Source of the DNA: Blastomyces gilchristii SLH14081
Lineage: Eukaryota; Ascomycota; Eurotiomycetes; Onygenales; Ajellomycetaceae
Assembly (NCBI RefSeq): GCF_000003855.2
Contig: NW_003101681.1
Coordinates: 3,675,344-3,739,343, forward strand
Length of the DNA: 64,000 nt
Reading direction: 5' to 3'
Positions within the stretch are counted from its first letter, which is position 1. The number at the start of each line of letters is the position of its first letter. Of the stretch, positions 1 through 11,546 are shown piece by piece. A program made the translations under genes and the position numbers. The notes beneath the pieces are model-generated. The model was not told the DNA's origin, did not search any database, and was given only the letters and a program-made list of their open reading frames with translations.

Positions 1-1506
1 TGAGAGGTGAACCTCATAGGCATATTGCTGCAAATGTCAAATGGAAATTGATGAATAATCACTGCTATTGATTACACTACTGACTGACCAGTTGCAAGAG
101 CAGTTTCAGAGGCAACAGAGAAGGTGATGGCAAAGTTCCTATATGATGAGATCTATGTCAACTATGAAATGCTGTATGAGATTCTAACTGATAATGATGT
201 GAACCTTGTAGAAGGAGTGATGAGGCATTTCATGAGCCAGTTACAGACAAGACATTGTAGAACAACATCATACCACCCGCAGATGAATGGAAAGATGAAA
301 TGCTTGAATGGAATCTTGGGCAACATGCTGACAAAATATCTAGTGGGTAAGCCTATGAGACTATGAGATGAATATCTCAGGCAGGCACTATTGACCACAC
401 AGATTCAACAGCATGCAGTCTCCAAGTGTTCACCATTCTATCTGTTGTATGGATTGCATCCGCGCATCCCGGAGAATGTTTCGGAAAAGGTGGGGAAGGG
501 AGCAGTTGCAGATGCAGCAGGAACAGCAGTTGCAGATGCAACAGTCACAGACACAGAATCAAGATTGAAAGAGATCAGCCACACACGCGCAAAAGCTAAT
601 AAGTTACTCCTGAACTGAGCAATTCAATTGAAAAGAATACAAGACTCACTTATTAAGAAATCAAGTCTCAAGATGAGAATGTGAGTTCTTGTACACAATG
701 AGAGTTCTGAGAAGTTTCAACCTAGGTGGTTTGAGCCATATAAAATACTCAAATCACATTCTCTGAGAATGTACACATTGGAAGAACCAGAGGGATGAGT
801 CTTATGCAACTTAATCAATGATTCACAACTTATGAAAGCAAAGATACAAGACCTGAGCAGATTAGAGTCATCTGCAGCACTATCATCAGTGTTAAAAAAG
901 AAGAAGCTTACAATTGAAAAGCCTTGCAAAGTAAGAGAAATTATAGACACTTATGAATCAGATGATCTCACTTATTCCAATCTTTCCACAATTATAAGAA
1001 AAGAATGAGAAGAAATGAAGAAATCAGATGAATACCACACTTCAATAAGTGATGAGACTGTAGCTGGTTGTATGATAACACACTGCAGACAGCAGATGCA
1101 ACATGACAAAGAGCAGTCTCAAAGCAGCAGACTTATACATGGGTCAGATCACAGAAGAAAAAGGAATTCAGAGTTGAATTTGACTGTTTATACCAGTTCA
1201 ATTACAGAGATCACAGAGGATGAACTATCTGAAACATCTGCAGACATGTGAGATCAAGTCATCTTGACCTCTGAGAACACTCAGAGATCAGATGAGATTA
1301 GTTTTGATGAGCTATTCACTGTAGTGATCTGAGCAGGTGAAGAGAGACAGTATAATGCATGAGACAGAATCACAAAAAGTTAGAAGCTGCTGAATCTAGT
1401 CACTGAATACTGTATTATATAGAGGTCATGTAAGAGTAGTGACTAGCAGATAGAGAAAAAGTGTAAGAAAAGAGATGATGAATTGATCATCAACTGTAAG
1501 AGTTAA
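1..1506 (+). pseudogene. pol 3' part (integrase core and C-terminal tail), copy A1
   Basis: One reading frame (frame 1) can be followed to a double stop near 1504-1510, interrupted by stops. Residues typical of a Ty3/gypsy integrase are visible: the TDN motif around 190-200, the HxxTTxYHPQ-NGK segment around 256-295, then LTKYL and SPFYLLYGLHPR. The C-terminal GPY-like module follows at about 670-840 (KFQPRWFEPYK, then LEEPEG and NLINDSQL). Integrase inserts the reverse-transcribed DNA into the host genome. After about 960 the tail is acidic and Ser/Thr-rich, with no chromodomain that I can see. In-frame TGA codons sit where Arg or Trp is expected, consistent with CGA and TGG decay. The copy is non-functional. 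Confidence 0.88.
502..549 (+). repeat. 24-bp in-frame tandem repeat in the integrase tail of A1
   Basis: Two 24-bp units encode AVADAAGT and AVADATVT, followed by DTESRLKEIS. A3 has three such units and A2 about four degenerate ones at the same place. Whole 8-residue units have therefore been gained or lost in a linker between the integrase core and the GPY module. Confidence 0.75.
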
Positions 1507-1660
1507 CTGTAAAAGACAAATATTATTATACACATCTCATTCATTTTCATATATCACACATTTAATCTATTTCCAACACCATATCATCTGAAAAACACTA
1601 AAAACAAAGGAAATCTCAAAACTCAAGATCTGCAAGGGATTTGAGAATTGCAAGCTGCTC

Positions 1661-3323
1661 TTACAACAACACTGTGCATGTCTCTGATTCCTCTACTGCT
1701 CTGTGTATAACATTAATGTCATTGATCACAAGATTGGCTGGAATACCAATATAGAAATGCACATGTGTACATGTAGAGAAATTGAAGAAGAGCACGGGAC
1801 CCGCAGAACCAGGAGCCAGGGCAGAGAAAGTGAAGGCAGAAGAAATAGAAGAAGAAGAAGACACAGAACTGAATGAATGACAGAAGCCACTCAGAGCTGA
1901 ATGCTTATAACTCAGTGTGTGCACAACCTTCTCTGCAGAGAAGGGAGAGAAAGTGACAGAAGAAGCTTGAGAGTGAGAGAGAGTAGTCTCAGCAGCATTA
2001 TCATCTTCAATCAGAATGACCTCTGACACTGAAGCAACTAAGAATCATTATTAGTGTATGAAAATCACAAAATCAGAGGTGAGAACAGTTACTGAACAAA
2101 CACTCACTGACCTTAGAATTGTACACATAATTACAACATGCATGAGGCTCCTCAGGAAGAGAGAGAGAGACATGAGAGAATGCAGGAAGCAGAACACAGT
2201 GTGTGAATAACCCATTCCCATGATGACATCTCAGACAAGGCATACAAGCCTCATGCCTGTGAGTGTAAAAGAGTATGACATCTGTGTTCTCATTTCTGAA
2301 AACATGGATATCTTTCACCTGCATCACAAAGTCAGACAACAGATGTCAGAGAATAGGCTGATATGAATTGATCATTCTGAAGGAATTTGTCAGAGCAGAT
2401 GTCTCTATGATATTGAACTTTACAATTGTAAAAAGCTTCTTGATGTCTGTGAACACCATGACTTCATGTACAGTAAAACTCATAATAATTTCTTCTAAGA
2501 ATAGGAAAATCAGTGTCAGATTGAAAAGATGAAAAGAAAAAGACTCACAATCTTGACACTGTTGAAGAGAGGGGTGATTCTCTGGTATAAATGAATGATT
2601 ATCTCACCATGAATATTTAAAATGAACATAATAATCAGTGTTCATGATCAAGCTTCAGATAGTCATGTTATACACAGTCTTCATGCAATAAATTGTTCTG
2701 AGAGTTGGCAAGAAGGACAGGAGTGTATATACTGAGAGATGTGATTCATTAAGTCTATGCAACATCTTCTTGAATCGGGGAGAGCTGATAACAAAAGCAG
2801 AGATGACAAAACCAGGAGTGGCAGAAGTGAGGGTCGCGGGAACAGGGGTAGCGGGAGTGGGAGAACCAGACACAGGGGCAGGTGTAGAAGATTGAGGGGG
2901 AGTGGCAGAGGAAGAAACAGAGAGGGGAGAGAGAGATGCAGGAGACTCAGTCACACATGACATGAGCAATTCCTTCATTATCACATCCTTCAAGTTCTTG
3001 ACCAATGATTCAACATTGAGTTCACTATCATTGACAGATGCAGATCTGTCAATGTGTGATGATTCTATGTGAATAAAAACAAACATATCAGCATCTGCAT
3101 TCACACAAAATCATGCCAGAAAACATGATCAGGAACCTGCTGAGAAGAGAAACAGTTGAGAGTGTATGAGAAGGTGTGTCATCATTCATGGTAATACATT
3201 GTTCTGGCAATCATTAGAAGATAAACAAGCCCTGACCATGTTTCACAATGCATTACACTTACTGCTAATGAACTGCCCGGTATGGGCACTACAATGATGC
3301 TTATTGTGGGAACAGGGAGTCAT
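1661..3323 (-). pseudogene. Antisense four-exon gene of family A with a DUF3716-like Cys motif, copy A1
   Basis: Gene model on the - strand: exon 1 3323-3263, exon 2 3139-2549, exon 3 2494-2093, exon 4 2037-1661 (61, 591, 402 and 377 nt; 476 codons plus stop). Introns of 123, 54 and 55 bp have GTAAGT, GTGAGT and GTAACT donors, and acceptors ending CTCAG or CTTAG preceded by CTRAY-like branch sites. The exons join in frame. The only breaks are five in-frame TGAs at likely former CGA (Arg) codons, four in exon 2 and one in exon 3. Exon 2 is Ser/Thr/Pro-rich. Exon 3 holds a cysteine pattern, EACMPCLR...GNGLF..CV, about 20 residues, then ACCNY.YNSK.SEC. From memory this resembles the fungal DUF3716 family (CxxC...CV...CxNC...C). 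Exon 4 is Ser-rich. It converges with pol, whose stop lies about 155 bp away. Function unknown. Confidence 0.72.
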
Positions 3324-3615
3324 TGCCAGAAATGCATACAATGTGATAGGTGAACAGATAGAAAGAGTTGAACAGAAGAAGGGGTAGAAATCTTGAATGA
3401 TGATGATGTTCAATGATGATGGAATGAAGAAGATGATTGAAGAATGAGAAAAGTTAGTGAATAAGTGATGTAATATAGTGGAAGTTTCTTTGTGAGGGTG
3501 TACACAGGACGCTAGCCGAATCAGGGATAGGCCACACAATTGCGAAACACTAGTGGCGAGCTAATCCGCATGAAGCTAGAGCATACGACATGGTCATGTG
3601 GGCGTGACCGAATCT
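3324..3615 (-). promoter_or_regulatory. Pyrimidine-rich upstream region of the antisense gene (A1)
   Basis: Between the antisense start codon and the polypurine tract, the - strand is strongly CT-rich, as in many fungal promoters and 5' leaders. The start context is gcaATGa here and acaATGg in A3. I see no clear TATA box. Promoter function is inferred only. Confidence 0.35.
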
Positions 3616-3627
3616 GATGGGGGAGGA
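3616..3627 (+). other. Polypurine tract of A1
   Basis: The tract gatgggggagga lies directly against the LTR start (TGTGG). This is the expected plus-strand priming site of an LTR retrotransposon, and it fixes the element's orientation. A3 has the same tract on the other strand at 51132-51144. Confidence 0.85.
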
Positions 3628-3810
3628 TGTGGTTCGGAAGAACGTACGACCGTCGGATAATACCGCAGCCGCTTCCGAACTACTAGCATACGCGTACAAG
3701 TGTAAAGGGGCCATAGCGGCCGCTAATTAAATTAGCGTACGAGATTCAATATATAAGAAGCCGGCGTACGCCTGTAATCGTACGCTGGCTTAAGCAACCT
3801 TTGAATCACA
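3628..3810 (+). repeat. 3' LTR of A1
   Basis: The 183-bp LTR starts TGTGG and ends ATCACA. A TATA-like box (tatataag) at 3750-3757 is followed at once by a hairpin, 3758-3791, with 13-nt arms (AAGCCGGCGTACG and its near-complement) around an 8-nt loop. The hairpin should lie near the start of the transcript. CpG sites are better preserved here than in A2. Confidence 0.9.
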
Positions 3811-4757
3811 ATGAGATAATCATTCATTCATATCAGAGAATTACTCTCTCTCTTAACAGTGTTAAGATTATAAGTCTTTTTCTTTTTCATCTTTTCTTTC
3901 TGATGCTGATTTTTCTGTTCTTAGAAGAAATTATTATAGGTTTTACTGTGTATGAAGTCATGATATTCACAGAGATTAAGAAGCTTTTCATAATTATAAA
4001 GTTTAACATCACAGAGACATCTGCTCTAATGAATTTCTTCAGAATGATAGATCTGTATTAGCCTATTCTCTAGCATCTATTGTCTGACTTCATAGTGCAG
4101 ATGAAAGATATCTGTGTTTTCAGAAACAGAAATACAGATATTGTACTTTTTTACACTTATGAATGTGAGACTTGTACATCTTGTCTGAGATATTATTATG
4201 AGAATGAGCTGTTTGCACACTGCATTCTACTTTCTGTATTTCTCTGTGTCTCTCTCTCTCTCTCTGAGAAGCCTTATATGTGTTGTAATTATGTGTACAA
4301 TTCTAAGATCAGCAGGTGTTTGTTCAGTAATTGTTACCCCTGCTTTTACAGTTTTATATGCTAATAATAGTTCTTAGTTACTTCAGTGTCAGAGGTTATT
4401 TTAATTAAAGATGATAACACTGCTGAGACTACTCTCTTCTGCTCTTAAGCTTCTTCTGTCACTTTCTCTCCCTTCTCTGCAGAGAAGATTGTGTGTATAT
4501 CAGATTATAAGCATTCAGTTCTGAGTAACTCTTACTGTTGTTTGTTCAGTTCTGTGTCTTCTTCTTCTTCTATTTCTTCTGTCTCTGTCTTCTCTGTTCT
4601 AGCTTCTGATTCTGTGAGTTCTGCACTCTTCTTCAATTTCTCTATGTATATGTGTATACATTTCTATATTAGCATTCCAGTCAATCTTGTAATAAATGAC
4701 ATTAATGTTGTATGCAGAGTGATAGAGAAATCAGAGATATACACAGTGTTATTATAA
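3811..4757 (+). pseudogene. Antisense gene of family A, copy A2 (5' part cut off by A1)
   Basis: The sequence begins inside exon 2. Exon 2 ends at 3869, intron 3870-3924, exon 3 3925-4326 (402 nt, as in A1 and A3), intron 4327-4377, exon 4 4378-4757 (380 nt, one codon more than the other copies). Donor 1 has decayed to ATAAGT. Exon 3 keeps much of the Cys pattern (TCTSCLR, then CCNYVYNSK and RC). The exon structure is kept although neighbouring sequence has many transitions. It lies antisense to A2 pol. Confidence 0.7.
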
Positions 4758-4904
4758 GAGCAGCTTGCAGCTCTTAAATTCCTTATAAATCTCCAGTTTT
4801 GAGATTTTCTTTGTTTTTGATGTTTTTCAGATGATGTGATATTGAAAATAGATTAAATGTGTAATATATGAAAATAAATAAGATATGTATAATAATATTT
4901 GTCT

Positions 4905-7900
4905 TTTACAGCTGACTCTTACAGTTGATAATTAATTCATTATTTCTTTTCTTTTCTTATACTTTTTCTTTATCTGCTAGTCACTACTCTTACATGATCT
5001 CTATATGATACAGTATTCAGTGACTAGGTTCAGCAGCTTTCATCTTTTGTGATTCTGTCTTATATATTATACTGTCTCTCTTTGCCTGCTCAGATCACTT
5101 CAGTGAACAGCTTATTAAAACTAATCTTACTCAATCTCTGAGTGTTCTCAGAGGTTAAGATGACTTAATCTTATATATCTGTAAATATTTCAGATAGTTC
5201 ATCCTCTGTGATCTCTGCAATTAAACTGATATAAACAGTTGAATTCAACTCTGAATTTCTTTTTCTTCTATAATCTGACTCACATGCAAGTCTGTCACTT
5301 TGAGATCACTTTTTACTGTGTTATGTCTGCTGTCTGTGATATATTATCATACAATCAGCTACAGTCTTATCACTTATTGAAGTGTGATGTTTATCTGATT
5401 TCTTCATTTCTTCTCATTCTTTTCTTATAATTGTGAAAAGATCAGAATAAGTGAGATTATCTGATTCATAAGCATCTATAATTTCTCTTACTTTGTAAGA
5501 CTTTTCAATTATAAGTCTCTTCTTTTTCAACACTGATAATAGTGCTGTAGATAATCATAATCTGCTTAAGTCTTACATCTTTGCTTTCATAAGTTATGAA
5601 TCATTGATTAAGTTGTATAAGATCTGTTTCTCTGATTCTTTCAATGTGTACATTCTCAGAGAATGTGATTTAAGTATTTTATATAACTCAAATCATCTAG
5701 ATTGAAACTTCTCAGAACTCTCATTGTATACAAGAACTTATATTCTTATCTTGAGATTTGATTTCTTAACTAGTGAGTCTCATATTCTTTTCAATTGAAT
5801 TACTCAGTTCAGGAGTAACTTATTAGCTTTTGCATGTATGTGACTGATCTCTTTCAATCTTGATTCTATGTCTGTGACTGCTGTGTTTACAACTGCTACT
5901 GCTGTGTTCATAACTACTGTTTCTGCTGCATCTGCAACTGTTGTGTCTGCAACTGCTGTTCTCTCTCTCATCTTTTTCAAAGCATTCTCTGGGATGCGTG
6001 GATGCAATTCATACAATAGGTAGAATAATGAACACTTGAAGACTGTATACTGTCAAATCCGCGTGGCCAGTAGCATCTGCCTGAGATATTCATCTCATAG
6101 TCTCATAGACTTGCTCACTAGATATTTTGTCAGCATGTTGTTCAAGATTTCATTCAAGCATTTCATCTTCTCATTTGTCTGTGAATGATATAATGTTGTT
6201 CTACAATGTCTTGTCTGTAACTGGCCTATGAAATGTCTCACTGCTTCTTCTATAAGGTTCACACTATTATCAGTTAGAATCTCACACAGCATTTCATAGT
6301 TGATATAGATCTCATTATGTAGAAACTTTATCATCATCTTCTCTGTCATCTCTGAAACTGCTTTTGTGACTGATCAGTCAGTAGTGTAATTAATAGCAGT
6401 GATTATTCATTGATTTTCATTTAGCATTCATGATAATATGCCTATAAGGTTCACCTCTCATCATTTAAACAGTTATATTATACACTTTATCTGATATTGT
6501 GCTTTCTCATATTCTAACTCTTTCTTAGATTCTTTTATGACCTGATAATTCAGGCACTTGTGAGTGTACATCTGAATGTTCTCAGTCATGCTTGGCCAGT
6601 ATGCTCTTGATTTAAGTACACTCATGAGTTCAGAGCTTTCTAAGTGACTGAATTTCTTATGCATTTGAGTCATCAAGTCATGTTGAAATGAAGATTCTAG
6701 ATAGAGAGCTTCTACATATTCTAGATTACAGTAAAGCACAACATTGTTTTTCAATTTCCTCAGCTTGAAGTCTGAAAGCATCTCTTCTACTACTTTCATG
6801 AGATGCTTGTCATCTGATACCTTGTCATTCTTTAAGCAAGAGATCATGATGTTCACTCATTCTGATTTCTTGCATTCTCTCAGCATGTTTAATGCGAACA
6901 TCTCTTGTACCTGATTCACAGAATTCTCACTCATGAAATCAGGTCTGTGACTGATTGTATCAGACATCACAGTGTCTGATTCTTTTCAGTATTTGATATG
7001 AAGATTGTATGCTTGAAACTCCAAGATTCAATATACTAAGCATTTAAAAGGTTTTGTCATTAATTGTAGATAGATGAGACTTTCATGATCTGTAATCACT
7101 GTTATCATATACTCATTATCAATATATCTATCTCATAACATCAGTATGTGCTTGATTGCTAGCAATTTCTTTTCATACACTGAGTAATTGAGCTCAGTGT
7201 CTGATAGTTTCCTATCATCATATATCATCAGATGCAGCTTGCTGTTCTTACTCATCTGTAGAAGAGTGTCTTTGATAGCTCATTTAAATGTGTTCATCTT
7301 AATATAGAAAGATTTATCATAATCTGATTGAATAAGCACTGAGAATATTGTTATATATTCTCTCAGTGTGAGAAAAGTCTCTTTACACACAGTATTTCAG
7401 ATGATTAAATAAAACTTCTTCTTTTACAGATTTACATCTGTTTCTCTTAAGAGATCTGAGAGTGATGTAGATATTTGTGTGAAATTCTTGATAAATCTGT
7501 AATAGTATAAGATTAACTTAAGAAATTATTGTATATGATGTACATTTCTCAGCTGCAGTCAATTTACTATAATATTCAATTTCTCTGAAATGAGATGTAT
7601 ACAGTCATCACTCACTACATATTCTATGAACTTCAACTCTTTCATTTCAAACACACACTTGATTGATTTGATGTAGAGCTTATACTCTGTCAGAGTTGTA
7701 AGCACTTTATTGAGATGCTTCAGATATTTGTTATATAAGTTTGAAAAGACTAGAATGTTATCAAGATATATGAAATATGAGATTTCATTCTGTTTATGAA
7801 GAATTGTATTCATCATTATTTGAAAGATGGCAGATGCATTTGACAGATCAAATGATATTATCAGAAATTTGAACTTCTCTCATTGCATATTAAATGCAGT

Positions 7901-10330
7901 TCACAGAACTGACAGTTTGTCTATACAGATCTGTCAGTATTCTGAGAGAAGATTAATCTTTGATAGATATCAGACATTTCTGACTGTATTCAACTGTTGT
8001 TGAATCTGTGACAGTGAATATTCATTCTTGATTGTAAGCTTATTGAGTGCTCAATAATTAATACACATTCATCACTTCTCATCTGTCTTTTTCATAAATA
8101 GAACTGAAAAGTTCCACATACTTGATGAGGGTTATATGAGATCATATTCTAGAAGGTCTGTGATCTGATACTTCTGTTCTTCAAGATGTGTTTGTGACAG
8201 AGAGTACATATTCTGATTGACTGGTTTTACATTCCCTATGTCAATCTCATGTATAAATTCTCATTCTGGCAGCAATTCTGATAAAAGATCTGTTCAAAAG
8301 ACCTTTCTATGCTTCTTCAGAAGCTTCTTCATATACTTGTTCTCTCACATATCTTTTATCTTGATTTTCTCTGCTTTCAGATTCTGTATGATATACAGAA
8401 TGCTTTCAGATGAGATCTTGTGAATCATTTTCTTGACTTATTAATATGTAAGCAGATTTAATTCTTCTATATCAGAGATATGAAATGTTCTTCTCATATC
8501 AGTTGATAGAATTGTATGAATCATTTTCTTTCTATCAGTTAACTATATATAGCATGTACATCATTGAATCTGCAGATTGAACCTTTAAAATCAATTGAGT
8601 CTGAGAATAAGATTGTATTTCATGTTCTGCAGCTCTCACACTCAAATATAGCAAGATCATTCTTCAAAGTGCAAGAGAACTCTTAGTCTTACAGATAATA
8701 TCAAATATCAGTTATCAGATAATCTTATGCATCAGAGATTCTTCACTCAGCAGACCTCTTTCAATCTTCAGATTATATAATTATTAATATATTATATAGA
8801 AGCTTCTGTGTCTGTTAACACTTTTACAGTCATCTCTTGATTCTTACTCAAGTGCTCTCTATATATTAATATTTCAGGTCTCAAGGCATTGAGATAAGTA
8901 TTCACTTCATCATTCTTATCTGCACTCTATTCAGAAGTCTGCTTCTTCTTTGTATTCACAGAATTCAGAGAATCATCTAATGCAGGCATCTCTTTCACTT
9001 TGAAGACTTTTCATAGAATATCAGTGAGTGTCTCTGAGCTCACTAATTCTGCTAGTTTTTTAACTCTCTTACTTCTCTTGACTGTGTATACTGAATGCAA
9101 TCTTTTACATCATGATTTTGACATCTTCAGTTGAAACAAGCTTGATGCTTGTAATATCAAGGTTTTCACTCAGAGAATTCCTTTTTCAGAGAATTCAGTA
9201 CTTTAACAATGACATTCAGATCTAGATTCATTGCATCTGAGTGTGTGACTTGTGTCATAGAAGTCTGATTATCTGTTCTTCACTGAGATATACTTAATTA
9301 CAGTATTTTCTGTTATAATTGACTCACTTGTTTCTGTATAATGAGAATATTATATGCTTTCTTCACTGTACCTGGCTGTGAGGTTAAGCATTTTCATTTC
9401 ACTCTCAACTCAGATATAAGACTATGAATGAAGATCTGTAAATAGAAAGATGTTGAATACTCTTCATTCAATGTGAGATAGTGTAAGCTGAAGTGTGTGA
9501 AGTATGATATAAGATCACTCACTTATCTACACTTAGTGAAGTATTTATAACACTTATCTTACATATTCACTTTCTCAAAGTTGTACAAGATTCATTTGAA
9601 AAACTTATTTCATATTCATGAGAATGAATATTGCTTCAGATCTGTGAGATTCATCTTTTCATCAGTTATTCATAATAACTTCACTTTTTCATGTAGAAAT
9701 GCAGCAGATCTTAAGACTTGTTGAAATTCTGTTGACTATCTGTCTGTGAGTTCACATTCAATCTGATAATATAATCACATCTGACTTAGCCAGCTGATTG
9801 CAGCATCATTTTTTCAGTCATTATTGAAGCTTAATGACTCTGACAGATCTTCTGACTTGATATATTTCATGCTTGAATTCTCATCCTGCGCAGTGATCTC
9901 TGATGATGTATATACTTCTGAAGAGATTGTGAATAATTGTGATAAGATCTCCAGGTTTAATGTAGTCATCTGTCTGTGTAAACATTCAATCTCTTACTGC
10001 AGGTCTAAGATCTGGTTTTCTCTATTCTTATTAATGATGGTGATTGTGTTGATGAAGCTCTTTATAGTGAATACTTAATCTGCAGTGAATGCCAATTGTT
10101 GTTTAACTTTCATCTTAGCCTGCCACTATGTACACAAGGCCTCAATCTTGTTTAGAATTCTCATATACATACAGAGCTTTGATTTCAGTTCAGTGATCTC
10201 AGTCACTTTTCTTACTGCTTTAAGTAAACTCTCTGAGAGATTCTGTATATCTTTCAGTTCAGATAGCAGAGAAGAGTGTTATTTATATCAGCTAGAAGAG
10301 ATATTCATTTCAGTGATTTCTCATTGATTG
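4905..10330 (-). pseudogene. gag-pol of A2
   Basis: Read on the - strand. Gag with a zinc knuckle lies near 9117-9160. The protease, near 8805, has D-T-E where D-T/S-G is expected. RT palm is at 7559-7816 with YLDN instead of YLDD, followed by RNase H. The integrase zinc domain lies within 6473-6856 (HKKFSH, later CLNCQ), and the integrase core and YHSQTNEK segment at 6095-6349. The integrase tail with the degenerate 8-residue repeat lies around 5860-5965. Loss of catalytic Gly and Asp plus numerous stops make this copy dead. Limits are approximate. Confidence 0.82.
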
Positions 10331-10395
10331 TACAATGTCTATTATTATATCACTGTATCATTATATTACTATATCATTATATGATTTCTGTTATC
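10330..10395. repeat. AT-rich short tandem repeat in the family A leader (A2)
   Basis: Imperfect units of about 11-12 bp resembling tatcattatat are repeated between the 5' LTR and gag. Equivalent arrays of different length occur in A4 (about 47718-47795) and A3 (about 58690-58785), so this is a length-variable leader minisatellite. Confidence 0.65.
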
Positions 10396-10628
10396 ATTGT
10401 ATGACTTCAGTGATGGCCACCCCTCTCTTTTATTTCTTTGAGTGAAGAGTGATCTTCTTTGAATCTGGTTCATCACTCTCATTCATTTTCTCACATCTCA
10501 TTCATTTGCATACATAGCATTCGCCTGAGCATGAAGTTTTCCCTCAACAAGTAAAGCAGTATCAATTGAATGCTCTTTCACTCATCACTCTTCATATGCT
10601 ATCTTTTGAGACATTCTAGAACCACACT

Positions 10629-10672
10629 GGCATGATAACTATGAATCACTTTGTAGACAGAATTATCATGCC
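10629..10672. repeat. Inverted repeat in the family A 5' leader (A2)
   Basis: A perfect 10-bp inverted repeat (GGCATGATAA and TTATCATGCC) has a 24-nt loop. It lies about 50 bp from the 5' LTR, in the transcribed leader. A3 keeps 9 of 10 pairs (59027-59070). A packaging or dimerisation structure is possible but untested. Confidence 0.6.
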
Positions 10673-10718
10673 CTGGAGAAGCCTGCGCTTCTCACCAGTT
10701 TTTAGACATGCTACTAGA

Positions 10719-10898
10719 TGTGATTCAAAGATTGCTTAAGTCAGTGTATGATTACAGGCGTACACTGGCTTCTTATATATTGTAATATCATACACTAAAT
10801 TAATTAGTGGCCGCTATGGCCCCCCTTTACATTCGTACGCTAGTAGTTCGGAAGCGGCCGAGTTATTATCCGACGGTCGTACGTTCTTCCGAATCACA
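10719..10898 (-). repeat. 5' LTR of A2
   Basis: This is a 180-bp LTR matching those of A1 and A3; on the + strand it reads TGTGATTC at the left and ends AATCACA. The hairpin is at 10738-10771; in both arms the internal CpG has changed so that pairing is kept. Confidence 0.88.
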
Positions 10899-11546
10899 GC
10901 AGTGTTTTAACATCTTCTGATACTTTGAAACTATTTGACAATATCATGACAAAAGAAAAGAGAACACAGTCTTAAAGATAGACACATTAAATAGATAGAT
11001 AGAAAAGAATAAAAAGGAAAAAATAAAGTAAAATAAAGAGAGACTGTAATGCAACAAATTCTCAAAAGATAGTATATAGCTGTTTTAACAGACTATATCT
11101 GATCAATTTCCTCCTCTTCATATTCAGATATTTCTGAATTCAGTCATTTCCTCGTAGCTGCTTGAGTTTCTGATAGAAAGTCTATTAAGTATTTAATTCC
11201 TGTCTCAGTTGAGAATAAGAATCTCATATTTAATTGATTTAGATCATACTTCTCTTTCAATCTGACTCTGAGACTATTGTATAATGCACAGTGCATTACA
11301 ATATGCTCAGAATTCTCATTTGCATTGCAGAATGAGCATTCTATTGAATCAAATCTATTATCAAATCTTTGCATATAAGATTTGAAATAGCCATGTCCTA
11401 GTTTTAGCTGTATTATAGATGAGAATATTTTCTTTTTACATTTAATTGAACAAGATTTCCACTTGGGTTTTGTTTCATATCTTGAATAATGTATACTCTT
11501 CTTTTGTTTCTGCCAGCTTTCATTCCACTTGTCTAAACAAGATTTT
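10899..11546 (-). pseudogene. LINE fragment L1: C-terminal end and 3' UTR, Tad-like
   Basis: On the - strand, 11374-11144 encodes a LINE C-terminal zinc-finger-like motif (CSFC, then EHIVMHCALYNSLR), typical of the CCHC end of Tad/I-type LINE ORF2. The 3' UTR follows to 10899, where A2 interrupts it. The 5' side is truncated at about 11546 and joins family C sequence, so L1 is a 5'-truncated LINE inside C1. L3 gives a longer version. It is non-functional. Confidence 0.78.

Larger units (their letters stand above)
1..3810 (+). mobile_element. Family A Ty3/gypsy copy A1 (5' part lies outside the window)
   Basis: The copy runs from the integrase core at the window edge to a complete 3' LTR at 3628-3810, so gag-pol is on the + strand. 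It is inserted into another family A copy (A2) that lies in the opposite orientation: the antisense-gene exon interrupted at 3811 continues as A2 sequence. A1 keeps more CpG sites than A2, in line with its being the younger, inner element. The order inside is pol 3' end, a convergent antisense gene, a pyrimidine-rich spacer, a polypurine tract and the LTR. The same order is seen in A3. Confidence 0.9.
3811..10898 (-). mobile_element. Family A Ty3/gypsy copy A2, interrupted by A1
   Basis: The coding strand is -, with the 5' LTR at 10719-10898. The sequence left of the A1 insertion, including the A2 3' LTR, lies outside the window. The right LTR abuts LINE sequence: the LINE 3' UTR seen whole near 37490 resumes at 10899, so A2 inserted into L1. 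A2 is heavily decayed (many TGA and TAA codons, few CpGs). Confidence 0.88.

Noticed and set aside
2757..2960. Arg/Gly-rich open frame on the + strand (and 51830-52015 on the -)
   Set aside because: It is the complement of the Ser/Thr/Pro-rich exon 2 of the antisense gene; the RGR pattern comes from the reverse strand of TCN and CCN codons.
10330..10395. CRISPR-like or origin-like AT repeat array
   Set aside because: The units are about 12 bp, imperfect and without spacers, and lie in the leader of a retrotransposon in several copies; it is a minisatellite.
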